Positions 17,901 through 26,701 of a stretch of 64,000 nt of DNA are shown in pieces. Source of the stretch: Dongia_B sp964406155 (GTDB taxonomy: Bacteria; Pseudomonadota; Alphaproteobacteria; Dongiales; Dongiaceae); contig CAYOQR010000018.1 of NCBI GenBank assembly GCA_964406155.1, positions 1 through 64,000 on the forward strand, in the 5' to 3' direction. A program made the position numbers and the translations under genes. The first letter of the stretch is position 1. Each line of letters opens with the position of its first letter. Below the pieces are notes generated by a model. That model worked only from the letters and a program-made list of their open reading frames with translations, was not told where the DNA came from and did no database searches.

Positions 17901-18415
17901 ACAATGCCGCCGCGCACGGCGAATTCGCCGGCTTCTGTGACCGTGCCGTTGCGCAGATAGCCTTTGCCCAGCAGGAATTCGACCAGCCGGTCGGGGCCCA
18001 GCGTCTGGCCGCGCCGCAGCTCCAGCGAGGTTTCGGCGAAACTGAAAGGTTCCGGCACGCGCTGCAGCATGGCGGCGATGGTGGTGATGACCACCGGCCA
18101 CGGCTGACCCTCGCGGTGGATTGCCGCCAGCCGGGCCAGAGTGTCGATGCGCCGCGCCAGGATATCGCGATGCGGCGAGACGCGGTCATAGGGCAGGCAG
18201 TCCCAGGCCGGGAAGGTCAGGACCTGTAGGTCCGGCGCGAAGAACCGCATGGCCTCGGCCAGCCGTGTCATCCGCAGATCGTCGAGCGCCACATGCAGGA
18301 CCCCGCCCCGCTGATGGCGCGCCAGAGCGGCGATCAGCAGCGCCTCGCTGCCATCGGGAACGCCGCCGATATCGTGGCGGCCGGGGGCTGGAATGGTAAA
18401 GGGAAGCTCAATCAC
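14927..18415 (-). CDS. mfd: transcription-repair coupling factor Mfd
   Basis: 1162 residues, normal for alphaproteobacterial Mfd. In order: the UvrB-like N-terminal module with CLPYDRVSPH; the RNA-polymerase-interacting domain with GDYVVHVDHGIGRYDGLE; the superfamily 2 translocase with Walker A GDVGFGKTEVALRAAF, DEEQHFGV, TATPIPRT and the motif VI region QLYQLRGRVGRS; and the C-terminal TRCF domain. It removes stalled RNA polymerase and recruits UvrA for nucleotide excision repair. It begins with GTG at 18415, 71 bases downstream of sdhE on the same strand, and the pair is divergent from recG, a common alphaproteobacterial layout. Confidence 0.97.
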   Translation of the reverse strand: MIELPFTIPAPGRHDIGGVPDGSEALLIAALARHQRGGVLHVALDDLRMTRLAEAMRFFAPDLQVLTFPAWDCLPYDRVSPHRDILARRIDTLARLAAIHREGQPWPVVITTIAAMLQRVPEPFSFAETSLELRRGQTLGPDRLVEFLLGKGYLRNGTVTEAGEFAVRGGIVDLFPPGTTLPLRVDFFGDEIEDIRFFDPLTQRSSDRVERFALNPINELSLTPAAIESFRTGYRSEFGTSGGDDPLYEAISAGRHYPGMEHWLPLFGTTLVPFDHYLPEAVVTLDHQAEEAKKARLDMIADFYQARTDLQRAEKESGAPIYRPLPPSRLYLTGNGWDKMERERVTLACNPFQAPPGFKWLNGPAKPGRNFAEARTNPEVNLYEAVARTVRAENSEGRKVILTAGSNGALERLSHLLSEHGVKRQELTANWQQALESALTDGKDVLGRAMIGLESGFATDRLLVLTEQDILGDRLTRPIAKKRKNEAFLAELANFQAGDYVVHVDHGIGRYDGLETLDVGGAPHDCLRVFYDGGDKLYVPVENIDVISRFGGEDAIVQLDKLGGAAWQARKARVKQRIRDIAAQLMKTAAVRTLKQADPMLPPEGLYDEFCARFRYAETEDQLKAIEDVLEDLGSGKPMDRLVCGDVGFGKTEVALRAAFVAALSGKQVAVVTPTTLLCRQHAKTFTERFAGLPVKVRQLSRLVGAKDTTAIKNEVKEGKVDIVIGTHALLAKSIEFANLGLMIVDEEQHFGVTQKERLKELRGDVHVLTLTATPIPRTLQLALTGIREMSLITTAPVDRLAVRSFVLPYDPVVIREAIMREHFRGGQIFYVCPRIEDLDTLAERLRNLVPEIKFVMAHGRMTPAQLEKAMTAFYDGSYQMLLATNIIESGLDIPTANTIIMHRADMFGLAQLYQLRGRVGRSKLRGYAYLTTAPGKKLTDTAHRRLEVMQTLDQLGAGFTLASHDLDIRGAGNLLGDEQSGHVREVGVELYQQLLEEAVREARGEVMAAKTQEWTPQINIGMSVLIPEEYVTDLNIRLGLYRRIASLDSQAEIDAFAAELIDRFGKLPQEVENLLLIVAIKKMCRQANVEKVEAGPKGAVLTFHKNRFEQPAKLIDFITKRSTIIAMRPDHRLVYRQDWNDTKARVGGVKKLMQNLVALVA

Positions 18416-18486
18416 AATAGCGGGCCAGATACGATGCCGGTTGCGGTGAATGGGGTCGTGGTGGACGGGTTATGGCTGACGTCGTG

Positions 18487-18774
18487 TCAGCCGAGGTCGG
18501 GAAAACTGTGGCGGATCAGGTGCCGCAGAACGGCGGAATCGCTGGCGTCGGGAACCGGCATCCGGCCGCAGATCCAGTCGTATATATCCGGGTCGCTTTC
18601 CTCAAGCAACCGGGTGTAATCCGCGAGTTCCGCCGCTGTCATGCCCGGCACGGCGATATCGGCGAACCGGCCCATGATCAGGTCCATTTCCCGCGTGCCG
18701 CGATGCCAGGAGCGGAAAATCAGGCGCTTGCGCTGGCTCTCGAGATCCGTGACCGGGGTTTCATCCCTGCTCAT
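18487..18774 (-). CDS. sdhE: succinate dehydrogenase assembly factor 2 (SdhE)
   Basis: 95 residues of the SdhE/YgfY/Sdh5 family. The flavinylation-factor motif is RSWHRGTREMDLIMGRFAD, including the RGxxE core, followed by LEESDPDIYDWICGR. SdhE promotes covalent attachment of FAD to the SdhA subunit of succinate dehydrogenase in the cytoplasm. ATG 18774 matches the family N-terminus; the frame could extend to 18852 but without family support. It lies between mfd and the divergent recG. Confidence 0.93.
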   Translation of the reverse strand: MSRDETPVTDLESQRKRLIFRSWHRGTREMDLIMGRFADIAVPGMTAAELADYTRLLEESDPDIYDWICGRMPVPDASDSAVLRHLIRHSFPDLG

Positions 18775-18870
18775 TGACTGCCTTTCCCCCAAAATATCTT
18801 TCCCGGGACCGCCGCTGCGGTTAGAACAAAACGGAGCCAAAATAGTCCACAACCGCCGTTAAGAAAACCC

Positions 18871-20952
18871 GTGCGACCGCAGATCCTCTTCCCGCTTTTC
18901 GCAGCCCTCGACAAGCTGCCGGGCCTTGGGCCGCGCCTTTCCAAGCTGGCGGCGAAGCTCTGCGGCGAGCATGTGGTGGATCTGCTCTGGCATTTGCCGG
19001 TCAGCGTGATCGATCGGCGCGCCAGCCCCAGCCTGGCTTTGGCGGAAAACGGCGCCATCGTCACCCTGAAGGTCAAGGTCGAGTGGCACCAGAAACCCGG
19101 CCATCGGCGCCAGCCCTACCGGGTCCGCTGCTCCGACGGCAGCGGCTTCATCGACCTGGTTTTCTTCAATGCCCGGGACGACTGGCTGGAAAAGATGCTG
19201 CCGGCCGGCGAGTGGCGCGCGATCAGCGGCCGGGTCGACCGCTTCGGCGGCGAGCTGAGCATGGTGCATCCGGATCATATCGTGCCGGCCGAGGAGCTGG
19301 AAAAGCTGCAACGGCTGGAACCGGTCTATCCGCTGACCGCCGGCCTGCCGGGCAAGACCCTGCGCAAGGCAATCGAGGCCGCCCTGACACGCCTCCCCGA
19401 CCTGCCGGAATGGATCGATCCGGCGGTGCTGCAGCGCGACGGCTGGCCGGATTGGCGCACGGCGCTGACGGCGGTGCATAACCCGGAGGCCGCCACCGAT
19501 CTCACAGCCCAGACCAAGGCGCGGCAGCGTCTGGCCTATGACGAATTGCTGGCCAATCAATTGGCCCTGGCCCTGGTGCGGCTGCAGAACCGGGCTTTGG
19601 CCGGGCGGCCCAGCCAGGGCGACGGGCAGTTGCGTGAACGGGTGCTCTCCGCCCTACCCTATCGTCTGACCGGCAGCCAGCAGCAGGCGATGCGCGAGAT
19701 CGCCGCCGACATGGCCTTGCCGAACCGCATGCTGCGCCTGCTCCAGGGCGATGTCGGCAGCGGCAAGACCGTGGTGGCGCTGCTCGCCATGCTGATCGCT
19801 GTCGAGGCCGGCGGCCAGGCGGCGTTGCTTGCGCCGACCGATATTCTCGCCCGCCAGCATTTTGCCGGGCTGCAGCCTTTGGCCGAAGCGGCCGGTGTGG
19901 AGATTGCCCTTCTGACCGGCCGCGACAAGGGCAAGGCCCGCGACGCCTTGCTGGCCCGTCTCGCCGCCGGCGAGATCAAGCTCATCGTCGGCACCCATGC
20001 TTTGGTGCAGGACGATGTGGCCTTCGAGGATCTGCGTCTCGCCGTGGTCGATGAGCAGCATCGCTTCGGCGTGCAGCAGCGCGTGGCTCTCGCCAGCAAG
20101 GGACGCGGCGTCGATCTCTTGGTGATGACGGCGACGCCAATCCCGCGCACCTTGATGCTGACCGGCTATGGCGATATCGACGTGTCGCGCCTCACCGAAA
20201 AGCCGCCGGGACGCCAGCCCATCACCACGCGGACCCTGACTCTGGACCGCCTCGATGAAGTGGCCGATGGTCTGCATCGCGCCATTGCCGGCGGCGCCCG
20301 CATCTATTGGGTCTGTCCCCTGGTCGATGAATCGGAAGTGGTCGATCTGGCGGCGGCGAGCGAACGCCATCGCCATCTCAGCCAGATTTTCGGTGAGCGC
20401 GTCGGCCTGGTTCACGGCAAGCAAAAGGCTACCGAACGCGATGCGACCATGGCGGCCTTCGCCGCCGGGGATCTCGATATCCTGGTCGCCACCACGGTGA
20501 TCGAGGTCGGCGTCAACGTGCCGGAAGCGACGGTCATGGTGATCGAGCATGCCGAACGCTTCGGTCTTGCCCAGTTGCATCAGTTACGCGGCCGGGTCGG
20601 TCGCGGCACCGGCAAATCAAGCTGCCTCCTGCTCTATCAGACGCCGCTGGGCGAGACTGCCAAGGCGCGCCTCTCCATCCTCCGCGAAAGCGAGGACGGG
20701 TTCCGTATCGCCGAGGAGGATCTCCGGCTGCGCGGCGGCGGCGAGTTGCTCGGCAACCGGCAGAGCGGCCTGCCCGAATTCCGTCTCGCCGATCTCGCCG
20801 CCCATGACGAATTGCTGGCAATGGCGCGGGACGACGCGGAACTGATCCTGGAACGCGACCGCGATCTGTTGTCACCGCGCGGCGAAGCCCTGCGTGTGCT
20901 GCTCTATCTCTTCCAGCGCGACGCGATGATCAAGACGCTGCGCTCCGGCTGA
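18871..20952 (+). CDS. recG: ATP-dependent DNA helicase RecG
   Basis: 693 residues beginning with GTG. The N-terminal wedge (OB) domain includes LKVKVEWHQKPGHRRQPYRV. The helicase core has Walker A GDVGSGKTVVALLAML, the DEQH box in VVDEQHRFGVQQR, TATPIPRTLML, and motif VI LHQLRGRVGRG. The TRG region follows near the C-terminus (RLRGGGELLGNRQSGLPEF). RecG remodels stalled replication forks and Holliday junctions. It is divergent from sdhE-mfd; the 3' neighbour is convergent. Confidence 0.97.
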   Translation: MRPQILFPLFAALDKLPGLGPRLSKLAAKLCGEHVVDLLWHLPVSVIDRRASPSLALAENGAIVTLKVKVEWHQKPGHRRQPYRVRCSDGSGFIDLVFFNARDDWLEKMLPAGEWRAISGRVDRFGGELSMVHPDHIVPAEELEKLQRLEPVYPLTAGLPGKTLRKAIEAALTRLPDLPEWIDPAVLQRDGWPDWRTALTAVHNPEAATDLTAQTKARQRLAYDELLANQLALALVRLQNRALAGRPSQGDGQLRERVLSALPYRLTGSQQQAMREIAADMALPNRMLRLLQGDVGSGKTVVALLAMLIAVEAGGQAALLAPTDILARQHFAGLQPLAEAAGVEIALLTGRDKGKARDALLARLAAGEIKLIVGTHALVQDDVAFEDLRLAVVDEQHRFGVQQRVALASKGRGVDLLVMTATPIPRTLMLTGYGDIDVSRLTEKPPGRQPITTRTLTLDRLDEVADGLHRAIAGGARIYWVCPLVDESEVVDLAAASERHRHLSQIFGERVGLVHGKQKATERDATMAAFAAGDLDILVATTVIEVGVNVPEATVMVIEHAERFGLAQLHQLRGRVGRGTGKSSCLLLYQTPLGETAKARLSILRESEDGFRIAEEDLRLRGGGELLGNRQSGLPEFRLADLAAHDELLAMARDDAELILERDRDLLSPRGEALRVLLYLFQRDAMIKTLRSG

Positions 20953-21071
20953 GGATTGAAGGCAGTCGCCAAGAGTCAAAAACAACAACAATTATACGAT
21001 ATCGAATCTTACGACTTCAATCAAAGCGCGAAAAACATCCCTTCCGCCGATAGTCCTTCCGCAGGTCGCTC

Positions 21072-21767
21072 TTACTTCGATCCGGCAGCCGATTTGGGAT
21101 CCGGGGGTGAAATGATGCCGCCGGAAATCACCAGCTTCAGCCCGTCCTCGACGGACATCTCCAGGCGGCGGAGATCGCCGGTCGGCACAAAGAGCAGGAA
21201 GCCGGAGGTGGGATTGGGTGTCGTCGGCACGAAGACATTGACCATGTCCTGCTGCAGCAGATGCTTCACCTCGCCTTGGGTCGTGCCGGTGATGAAGCCG
21301 ATCGACCAGGTATCGCGGCGCGGATATTCCACCAGCACGACCTCGCGGAAAGCCGCCGATTGATTGGCGAAGACGGTTTCGACGATCTGCTTGATGGCGC
21401 TGTAGAGGCTGCGGATGATCGGCAGGCGGTTGAGGATCGCTTCGCTGAGATGGCGGAAGAACCGGCCGAGAAAACCGGCGGTGATCGCGCCGATGAAGGT
21501 CAGGGCGACGACGGCGAGGATCAGACCGATCCCCGGGACGCTGAAGGGCAGATAGGTTTCCGGATTGTATTGCGGCGGCAGAACGGAAAAGACGCGCTCG
21601 TCGACGAAGGAAATGAACAGCCAGGCGAGATAGATGGTCAGCCCGATCGGCGCGGTGATCAGGATGCCGGCGAGAAAATAGGTGCGCAGCCGTGCCGCCA
21701 GGCTGAAATGCAGGCCACGTTTTCCGCCATGCGGTTCCGTCGGCACCGGATCCTTTGCGTCGCCCAT
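21072..21767 (-). CDS. DUF502 inner-membrane protein
   Basis: About 231 residues with two N-terminal transmembrane helices (FLAGILITAPIGLTIYLAW and a second around GIGLILAVVALTFIGAITAG), then a conserved soluble domain with LPIIRSLYSAIKQIVETV and VFVPTTPNPTSGFLLFVP, the DUF502 hallmarks. Function unknown in bacteria; plant members are endomembrane trafficking proteins of the LAZ1/COV type. ATG 21767 has GAGGG five bases upstream; ATG 21791 is the alternative. It is divergent from a Sel1-repeat gene. Confidence 0.86.
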   Translation of the reverse strand: MGDAKDPVPTEPHGGKRGLHFSLAARLRTYFLAGILITAPIGLTIYLAWLFISFVDERVFSVLPPQYNPETYLPFSVPGIGLILAVVALTFIGAITAGFLGRFFRHLSEAILNRLPIIRSLYSAIKQIVETVFANQSAAFREVVLVEYPRRDTWSIGFITGTTQGEVKHLLQQDMVNVFVPTTPNPTSGFLLFVPTGDLRRLEMSVEDGLKLVISGGIISPPDPKSAAGSK

Positions 21768-22004
21768 GCCGTCCCTCGCTTCCCTGTTCATCCGGTTCTC
21801 GCCCCGTCCTTCGGTAAGTATAGAGATGGCGGCGGGCTTGCAAGGCCCCCACCTCGCGCGCCCAGCCCGCGCCCCGGCCGGCCGCATTCCGCCCTGGCCC
21901 GCCCGTTGCTTGCGGCCCGGCATCAGTTGTTGCAAGGTGGGGCCCGCAGGAACCGGGGAACCGGAATCGCTGGGTTTTTAGGGATTGATGGAGCAAGAGC
22001 GTTG

Positions 22005-22907
22005 ATGAAGCGGGTGAACAGGACGATGGTGGCAGTGTGGGTCGTTGCGGCCGGATTGGGTCTGCCGCTCGCCCCGGGCTATGCCCAGTCGAATGGGCAG
22101 CAGCCGGATATCCAACTGCCGGCGGGCGGCAGTTCCGGTCAACCGCTGATCGACCCCGCGGTGAAAGCCTTCATGCTCGGCGACTACGCCACCGCCCTGC
22201 AGCTTTGGGAAAAAGCGGCGGGGGCCAACGATCCCCAGGCGATGAACAATATCGGCATCCTCTACAACAAGGGACTGGGCGTTAAAAAGGACAACAAGCA
22301 GGCCGAGGCCTGGTATCTCAAATCCGCCAATCTCGGCTATGCCAATGCCCAGTTCAATCTCGGCAATCTCTATTTCAACGGCGATGACGGCATCAAGCAG
22401 GACCTGACCGAAGCGGCGCGCTGGTACACCGCCGCCGCGCGGGGCAATCACCTGCGGGCCCAGTATTACCTGGCGCAGATGTACGAGCATGGCGATGGCG
22501 TCAAGGAAGACCATCTGACGGCGCTGAACTGGTACGTGAAATCAGCCGATGGCGGCTTGCCGGAAGCGAAATATGTGGTCGGCCGTATGCTGCTGACCGG
22601 CAAGGGGATGCAGCAGGACCAGCCCAAGGCCCTCTCCTATCTGCTGGATGCGGCGACCGCCGGCGTGCCCCATGCCCGCGCGCTGTTGGGCCAGGCCTAT
22701 GCCGATGGTCTCGGCACCGAGCCGAACCGGGTCGAGGCTTACGTCTGGCTCAGCCTGTCGCTCGACAACCTGCCCGCGGGCCAAGCCCAGCAGCAGGCTT
22801 TCGATACCTTGCGCCGGGTCGAGGAGGATATGTCCCAATCGGAACAGGCCGCCGGGAAACGCCTGCTTGCCCGCATGGAAGTGCAGCAGAGGCAGAACAC
22901 GCAGTAA
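22005..22907 (+). CDS. secreted Sel1-repeat (TPR-like) protein
   Basis: 300 residues. A signal peptide (n-region MKRVNRT, hydrophobic VAVWVVAAGLGLPL, cleavage after GYAQ) is followed by at least five Sel1-like repeats with the AMNNIGILYNKGLGVKKD and AQYYLAQMYEHGDGVKED pattern. Sel1 repeats form a solenoid for protein-protein contacts, often with peptidoglycan or secretion partners. The open frame extends far upstream, but only from 22005 does it have natural composition and a signal peptide. A second Sel1 protein lies 2 kb downstream. Confidence 0.85.
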   Translation: MKRVNRTMVAVWVVAAGLGLPLAPGYAQSNGQQPDIQLPAGGSSGQPLIDPAVKAFMLGDYATALQLWEKAAGANDPQAMNNIGILYNKGLGVKKDNKQAEAWYLKSANLGYANAQFNLGNLYFNGDDGIKQDLTEAARWYTAAARGNHLRAQYYLAQMYEHGDGVKEDHLTALNWYVKSADGGLPEAKYVVGRMLLTGKGMQQDQPKALSYLLDAATAGVPHARALLGQAYADGLGTEPNRVEAYVWLSLSLDNLPAGQAQQQAFDTLRRVEEDMSQSEQAAGKRLLARMEVQQRQNTQ

Positions 22908-22916
22908 GGCCTCTTC

Positions 22917-23522
22917 TCAATACGTCGGCGTGCCCCATTTCGTCTGCATGCCGCTGAGCGTCGCGGGGATCGAGATCTCGCCCGAAGTCGGCTCGAAGGT
23001 CCGGCTGTAGATGATCGACAGCCGGACCACGGCCCGCGCATAGGCTTCGCGCTGAACCGTGTAATAGTCGTCGTAGAAGCCCATGGGGTAAGCGGGCCCG
23101 TAGAAGCGCCGGTAGGGACCGAAGCAGCACGGTCCGTAATAGAACGGCCCCGGCATGTAGACGGGCCGGTCGTTCATCTGGACATCCGTGTCCTTCTGCT
23201 CCTTGTCGACCTTCATCCCGGCATAGCCCTGTTGCTGGCCGATCTGCGCCGCCCGCCACAGCGCCAGGTCATAGGTCTTGTCCAGCTCGCCCTGCAGGCG
23301 CCCGTCGCCGCGCGGATTGCTGGTGCTCACCATGCGATAAGGGCCGGTATAGGTGATGGTCGTCTGGTTATCGACGATCGGCTGGTCGCTGTAGCCGAAG
23401 GGACCGTTGCTGCCCAGGGGCGCCATGGCCGGCTTGGGCGGCGTGGTCGCGCATCCCGCCATCATCAGGGTCAGCGCGGCGGCAATCAGGATTCTCAATC
23501 CGGTTAGGTGTCGTAGCTGCAT
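22917..23522 (-). CDS. predicted lipoprotein resembling CC0125/CC1285 family
   Basis: 201 residues. The signal has a lipobox LMMAGC, and the mature lipoprotein starts at that Cys. The body includes GPFGYSDQPIVDNQTTITYTG and LDKTYDLALWRAAQIGQQQGYAGMKV (partly quoted), a pattern I recognise from short alphaproteobacterial lipoproteins of the CC0125/CC1285 type. A Tyr/Pro/Gly-rich segment (FYYGPCCFGPYRRFYGPAYP) follows. Function unknown. It is convergent with the first Sel1 gene, their stop codons only nine bases apart. An in-frame ATG at 23540 is an alternative start. Confidence 0.7.
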   Translation of the reverse strand: MQLRHLTGLRILIAAALTLMMAGCATTPPKPAMAPLGSNGPFGYSDQPIVDNQTTITYTGPYRMVSTSNPRGDGRLQGELDKTYDLALWRAAQIGQQQGYAGMKVDKEQKDTDVQMNDRPVYMPGPFYYGPCCFGPYRRFYGPAYPMGFYDDYYTVQREAYARAVVRLSIIYSRTFEPTSGEISIPATLSGMQTKWGTPTY

Positions 23523-23629
23523 CGATGACAAAGTGGCCATGTACGGTGTTGCAATAAACGGCGTTGCGATAAAAGCCTGGACAACATTCTAACACAGACA
23601 AGGCCGATCACAGAAAGCGTGCCTTCCCC

Positions 23630-24919
23630 TCATCGCCAGATGGCGGTCGGGTTGTTGAGCACCTGCGGGCTGAGCGCCAGGCAATAGGCATCCTCCGCCC
23701 ACATCGCCCTGCAGGCATGGCCGGCATCGGCTTGGGCGAAACCGACCATCATCGCGCTGTAGCGGCTGACGCCCTCGTAATCCCGGCGGATGACTGCCGG
23801 CCGGCCCCTGCTCGCCACGGCCGCTGGGATCTTCTTGCGCGCGATAGCCAGGGCTTGCTGAGCCTTGGCCGGGCTGTTGAAGGCGCCGAAGACGACGCCC
23901 CAGCCGCTGAGATGCGTGGCATTGGTCGTGGTGCCGCCAGTCGCCACGGCGGTATCGCAGTCGCCGCCCCTCAGCCGGGTCGGCGGCGGCCCGTCTTCCG
24001 AGGCCGCGATCTGCAGGGAGATATCCTGGAGCGGCGGGAGGCTGCTGTTGTTGCGGGCGAAGGCGGCGTTCAACATGGCGATCATCTGGCTCGCCCGTTC
24101 GCCGCGATTGCTCTCGCCCAGCAGCACGCCCACCAGCCGCCGGTCGCCATGCCGCGCCGAGGCCACGAGGTTATAGCCGGAGCCGCAGGTGAAGCCGGTC
24201 TTCAAGCCGTCGGCGCCGGGATAGCTGATCAGGATGCCGTTGACCGTGGGCAGCGTCCGGCCGGCGATGCTGACGCTCCGGTCGCCGAAGAAATGATACT
24301 GGTCGGGGAAATCATGGATCAGGGCCAAGGCCAGCCGCGCCATATCGGCGGCGGTCGTCACCTGCCCACCATCGGGCAGGCCGGTGGCGTTATGGAAGAC
24401 CGTGCGGCTCATGCCGAGCTGTCGTGCCGTTTCCGTCATGCGCTCGGCGAAGGCTGCTTCATTGCCGCCAATCTGTTCGGCGATGGCGGCGGCGGCGTCA
24501 TTGGCGGAAGCGACGATGGTGGCGGAGATCGCCTGGCGCAGGGTGATCTTCTGCCCGGTCCGCAGGCCGAACTTGACCGGCGACTGGCCGGCGGCGGTGG
24601 AGGAAATCGTCATCGCCTCCTCCAGGTTGTGACGGCCGGCCTTGATCTCGCTGAAGGCGATATAGACGGTCATCATCTTGGTCAGGGAGGCCGGATACCA
24701 CAGGGCATTGGGCGAATCGGCCGATAGCACCTGGCCGGTATCCGCATCGACCACGAGACTGACCGAATCCACGGCCTTGCTGCCGGCGATCCCGGGAGAT
24801 GACGGGAAAACGGCCAAAAAGGCCAGGATCGGCAGCGCGGCCAAGCTCAGCCGGCTCCCTGGCCGTTTCCCCCGCCAGGGCCGAAAACGGTAAAAAGGGC
24901 GCAAAAGTCCAGGGTTCAT
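23630..24919 (-). CDS. D-alanyl-D-alanine carboxypeptidase with C-terminal SPOR-like domain
   Basis: 429 residues. After an N-terminal signal/anchor (LSLAALPILAFLAVFPSS) comes the peptidase S11 domain with the three penicillin-binding motifs: SLTK (nucleophile Ser), SAND, and KTGFT. The last ~80 residues (GWGVVFGAFNSPAKAQQALAIA) look like a SPOR domain, which binds denuded glycan strands and targets proteins to the septum. It trims pentapeptide stems in the periplasm. ATG 24919 is set by GGGAGG six bases upstream. It is divergent from the second Sel1 protein. Confidence 0.88.
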   Translation of the reverse strand: MNPGLLRPFYRFRPWRGKRPGSRLSLAALPILAFLAVFPSSPGIAGSKAVDSVSLVVDADTGQVLSADSPNALWYPASLTKMMTVYIAFSEIKAGRHNLEEAMTISSTAAGQSPVKFGLRTGQKITLRQAISATIVASANDAAAAIAEQIGGNEAAFAERMTETARQLGMSRTVFHNATGLPDGGQVTTAADMARLALALIHDFPDQYHFFGDRSVSIAGRTLPTVNGILISYPGADGLKTGFTCGSGYNLVASARHGDRRLVGVLLGESNRGERASQMIAMLNAAFARNNSSLPPLQDISLQIAASEDGPPPTRLRGGDCDTAVATGGTTTNATHLSGWGVVFGAFNSPAKAQQALAIARKKIPAAVASRGRPAVIRRDYEGVSRYSAMMVGFAQADAGHACRAMWAEDAYCLALSPQVLNNPTAIWR

Positions 24920-25040
24920 GATAGCCTCCCGCCCCGACCATAATTGATCTTTGGACTCGAGACGATGGTCGGATGCACAGGCAGGCTCAATTTCCGGTTT
25001 AGGGATGGGACCGGTATCGAATATTGCGAGGGAATTTAAG

Positions 25041-26663
25041 GTGAAGATCGTATCGCGGGCTCTTTTGTTAACGCTCCTGACGCCGCTTCTGGCCATCCCG
25101 GCCTGGGCGGATTTCCAGGAAGGGGCCGACGCCTATAACCGTGGCGACTATCAGACGGCGATGAACGACTGGTTGCCCTTGGCCAATAGCGGCAGTCCGG
25201 AGGCGCAGAACGCGATCGGCGCCCTCTATGACAACGGTCTCGGCGTGATGGCCGACACGGCGGAAGCCTTCCGCTGGTATTCCATGGCGGCGAACCAGAA
25301 TTTCCCCATGGCGATGCGCAACCTCGGCACCATGTATGCCACCGGCCGTGGCGTGCCCTACAGCCTGCCGCAGGCACAGCTCTGGCTCGGCCGGGCGGCG
25401 GCGGCTGGCGATCAGATGGCGGCGCAGCGTCTGGCCGCCTTGCCCCCTGCAGCGACGCCCAATGCGGAACCGGTGAAAACCCCGCTCTCGGCGGATTCGA
25501 CATCCGTGGCACCGACCACGCAAGCCAGCAGTGATTTCGGCCGCAACAACAGCTCGGCCAATCTGATCTCGGCCCTGGATGCCAAGAAAGCCATCCCGGC
25601 AGCGGCGGCCCCCGCCGCGCCGCAGGCGACGGCTCCTGCTCCCCAACCGGCGGCACCTCAACCGGCTGCCGCACCGGCGCCCGCCCCTGCTGCTGCGGCA
25701 CCTGCCACCGAACAGCCGGGCGCGCTCACCTTCCCGCGCCCGGAACCGAGCGCAACGACAGCCAGCGCGGCGGCACCTGCTCCGGTACAGCAAACATCCG
25801 TGCAGCAGGCATCCGTCGCACCGGCGCCGCAGCCGCAAGGCGGTAACTGGCTGCTCGGTCGATGGGAGGGTCCATCCCTGGGCTGCCCCCCGGGTGGCGG
25901 CATGGAATTCCTGAGCGGCGAGAGCCGCAGCTATTACCAGGGCGATATCGCTGTGCGGTTGCCGGCCACCTATCAGGTGAAAGGCGACCAGATCATCGTC
26001 AGCAATCCGGGGATCGACGGCAGCTACACTTATAAGCAGACGGACTCGAACGGCTTCGTCATCACTGCCGCGCCGCCGACCATGCCGGCCTCGATCATCG
26101 GTGCGAAGTACAAACGCTGCGGCGCCGCGCCGACGGCAGCAGCGGCCGCTTCGACCAACGTCGCCGCCGCCGCTCCAGCTCCCGCGCCGGTCAAGCCGGC
26201 GGCGGCACCGGCTGCGGGAACTCAGAAGACGGCCGCCGCATCCTCGGGTTGGGATGCTTTCGAGAAGGGTGACTATCAGGGCGCGCTGGCGATCTGGAAG
26301 CCGCAGGCCGATAAGGGCGACCGCAATCTGCAGGTACTGGTCGGGTCGATGTACGATTACGGCCAGGGCGTGACGGCGGATAAGAAGGAAGCGCTGAAAT
26401 GGTATCTGAAGGCGGCGCAGCTCGGCTCGGGTCGCGGGCAATATGCTGCCGGCAGCCTGCTGGCGCGCGGGGAGACCGGTTCGCGCAATCTGGTCGAAGC
26501 CTATAAGTGGCTGACCTTGGCCAGCCGGTCGCTGGAAAGCCAGATCGGCCAGGTGACGCCAGCCCAGGCACTTCAGTTGCGTGACGAGGTCGCGCGGCAG
26601 ATGTCCCAGGCGGATATTTCCAAGGCTCAGGGGCTCGTCGACACGTTCCGAAGTCAGGGCTGA
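25041..26663 (+). CDS. secreted Sel1-repeat protein with Pro/Ala-rich linkers
   Basis: 540 residues. Signal peptide VKIVSRALLLTLLTPLLAIPAWA is followed by Sel1 repeats (AYNRGDYQTAMNDWLPLANSG and two more). An Ala/Pro-rich linker (~residues 190-265) precedes a ~90-residue globular domain with a likely disulfide (LGRWEGPSLGCPP ... YKRCG). A second Ala/Pro linker and another Sel1 block (DYGQGVTADKKEALKWYLKAA) finish the protein. GTG 25041 is fixed by GAGGGAA six bases upstream. The multi-module layout suggests a periplasmic scaffold; the divergent carboxypeptidase hints at a cell-wall context. Confidence 0.82.
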   Translation: MKIVSRALLLTLLTPLLAIPAWADFQEGADAYNRGDYQTAMNDWLPLANSGSPEAQNAIGALYDNGLGVMADTAEAFRWYSMAANQNFPMAMRNLGTMYATGRGVPYSLPQAQLWLGRAAAAGDQMAAQRLAALPPAATPNAEPVKTPLSADSTSVAPTTQASSDFGRNNSSANLISALDAKKAIPAAAAPAAPQATAPAPQPAAPQPAAAPAPAPAAAAPATEQPGALTFPRPEPSATTASAAAPAPVQQTSVQQASVAPAPQPQGGNWLLGRWEGPSLGCPPGGGMEFLSGESRSYYQGDIAVRLPATYQVKGDQIIVSNPGIDGSYTYKQTDSNGFVITAAPPTMPASIIGAKYKRCGAAPTAAAAASTNVAAAAPAPAPVKPAAAPAAGTQKTAAASSGWDAFEKGDYQGALAIWKPQADKGDRNLQVLVGSMYDYGQGVTADKKEALKWYLKAAQLGSGRGQYAAGSLLARGETGSRNLVEAYKWLTLASRSLESQIGQVTPAQALQLRDEVARQMSQADISKAQGLVDTFRSQG

Positions 26664-26701
26664 CGTCATCGGGCGGGCGTGACATCTGAAAGGGAAGCGC
26701 C

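Noticed and set aside
15020..18229. 1069-codon open frame opposite mfd
   Set aside because: Exact antisense of a certain gene, with composition typical of a GC-rich shadow frame and no family motifs.
21261..22004. Long open extension upstream of the first Sel1 gene
   Set aside because: Composition is Arg/Glu/Gly-rich shadow of the opposite-strand DUF502 gene, and a signal peptide starts at 22005.
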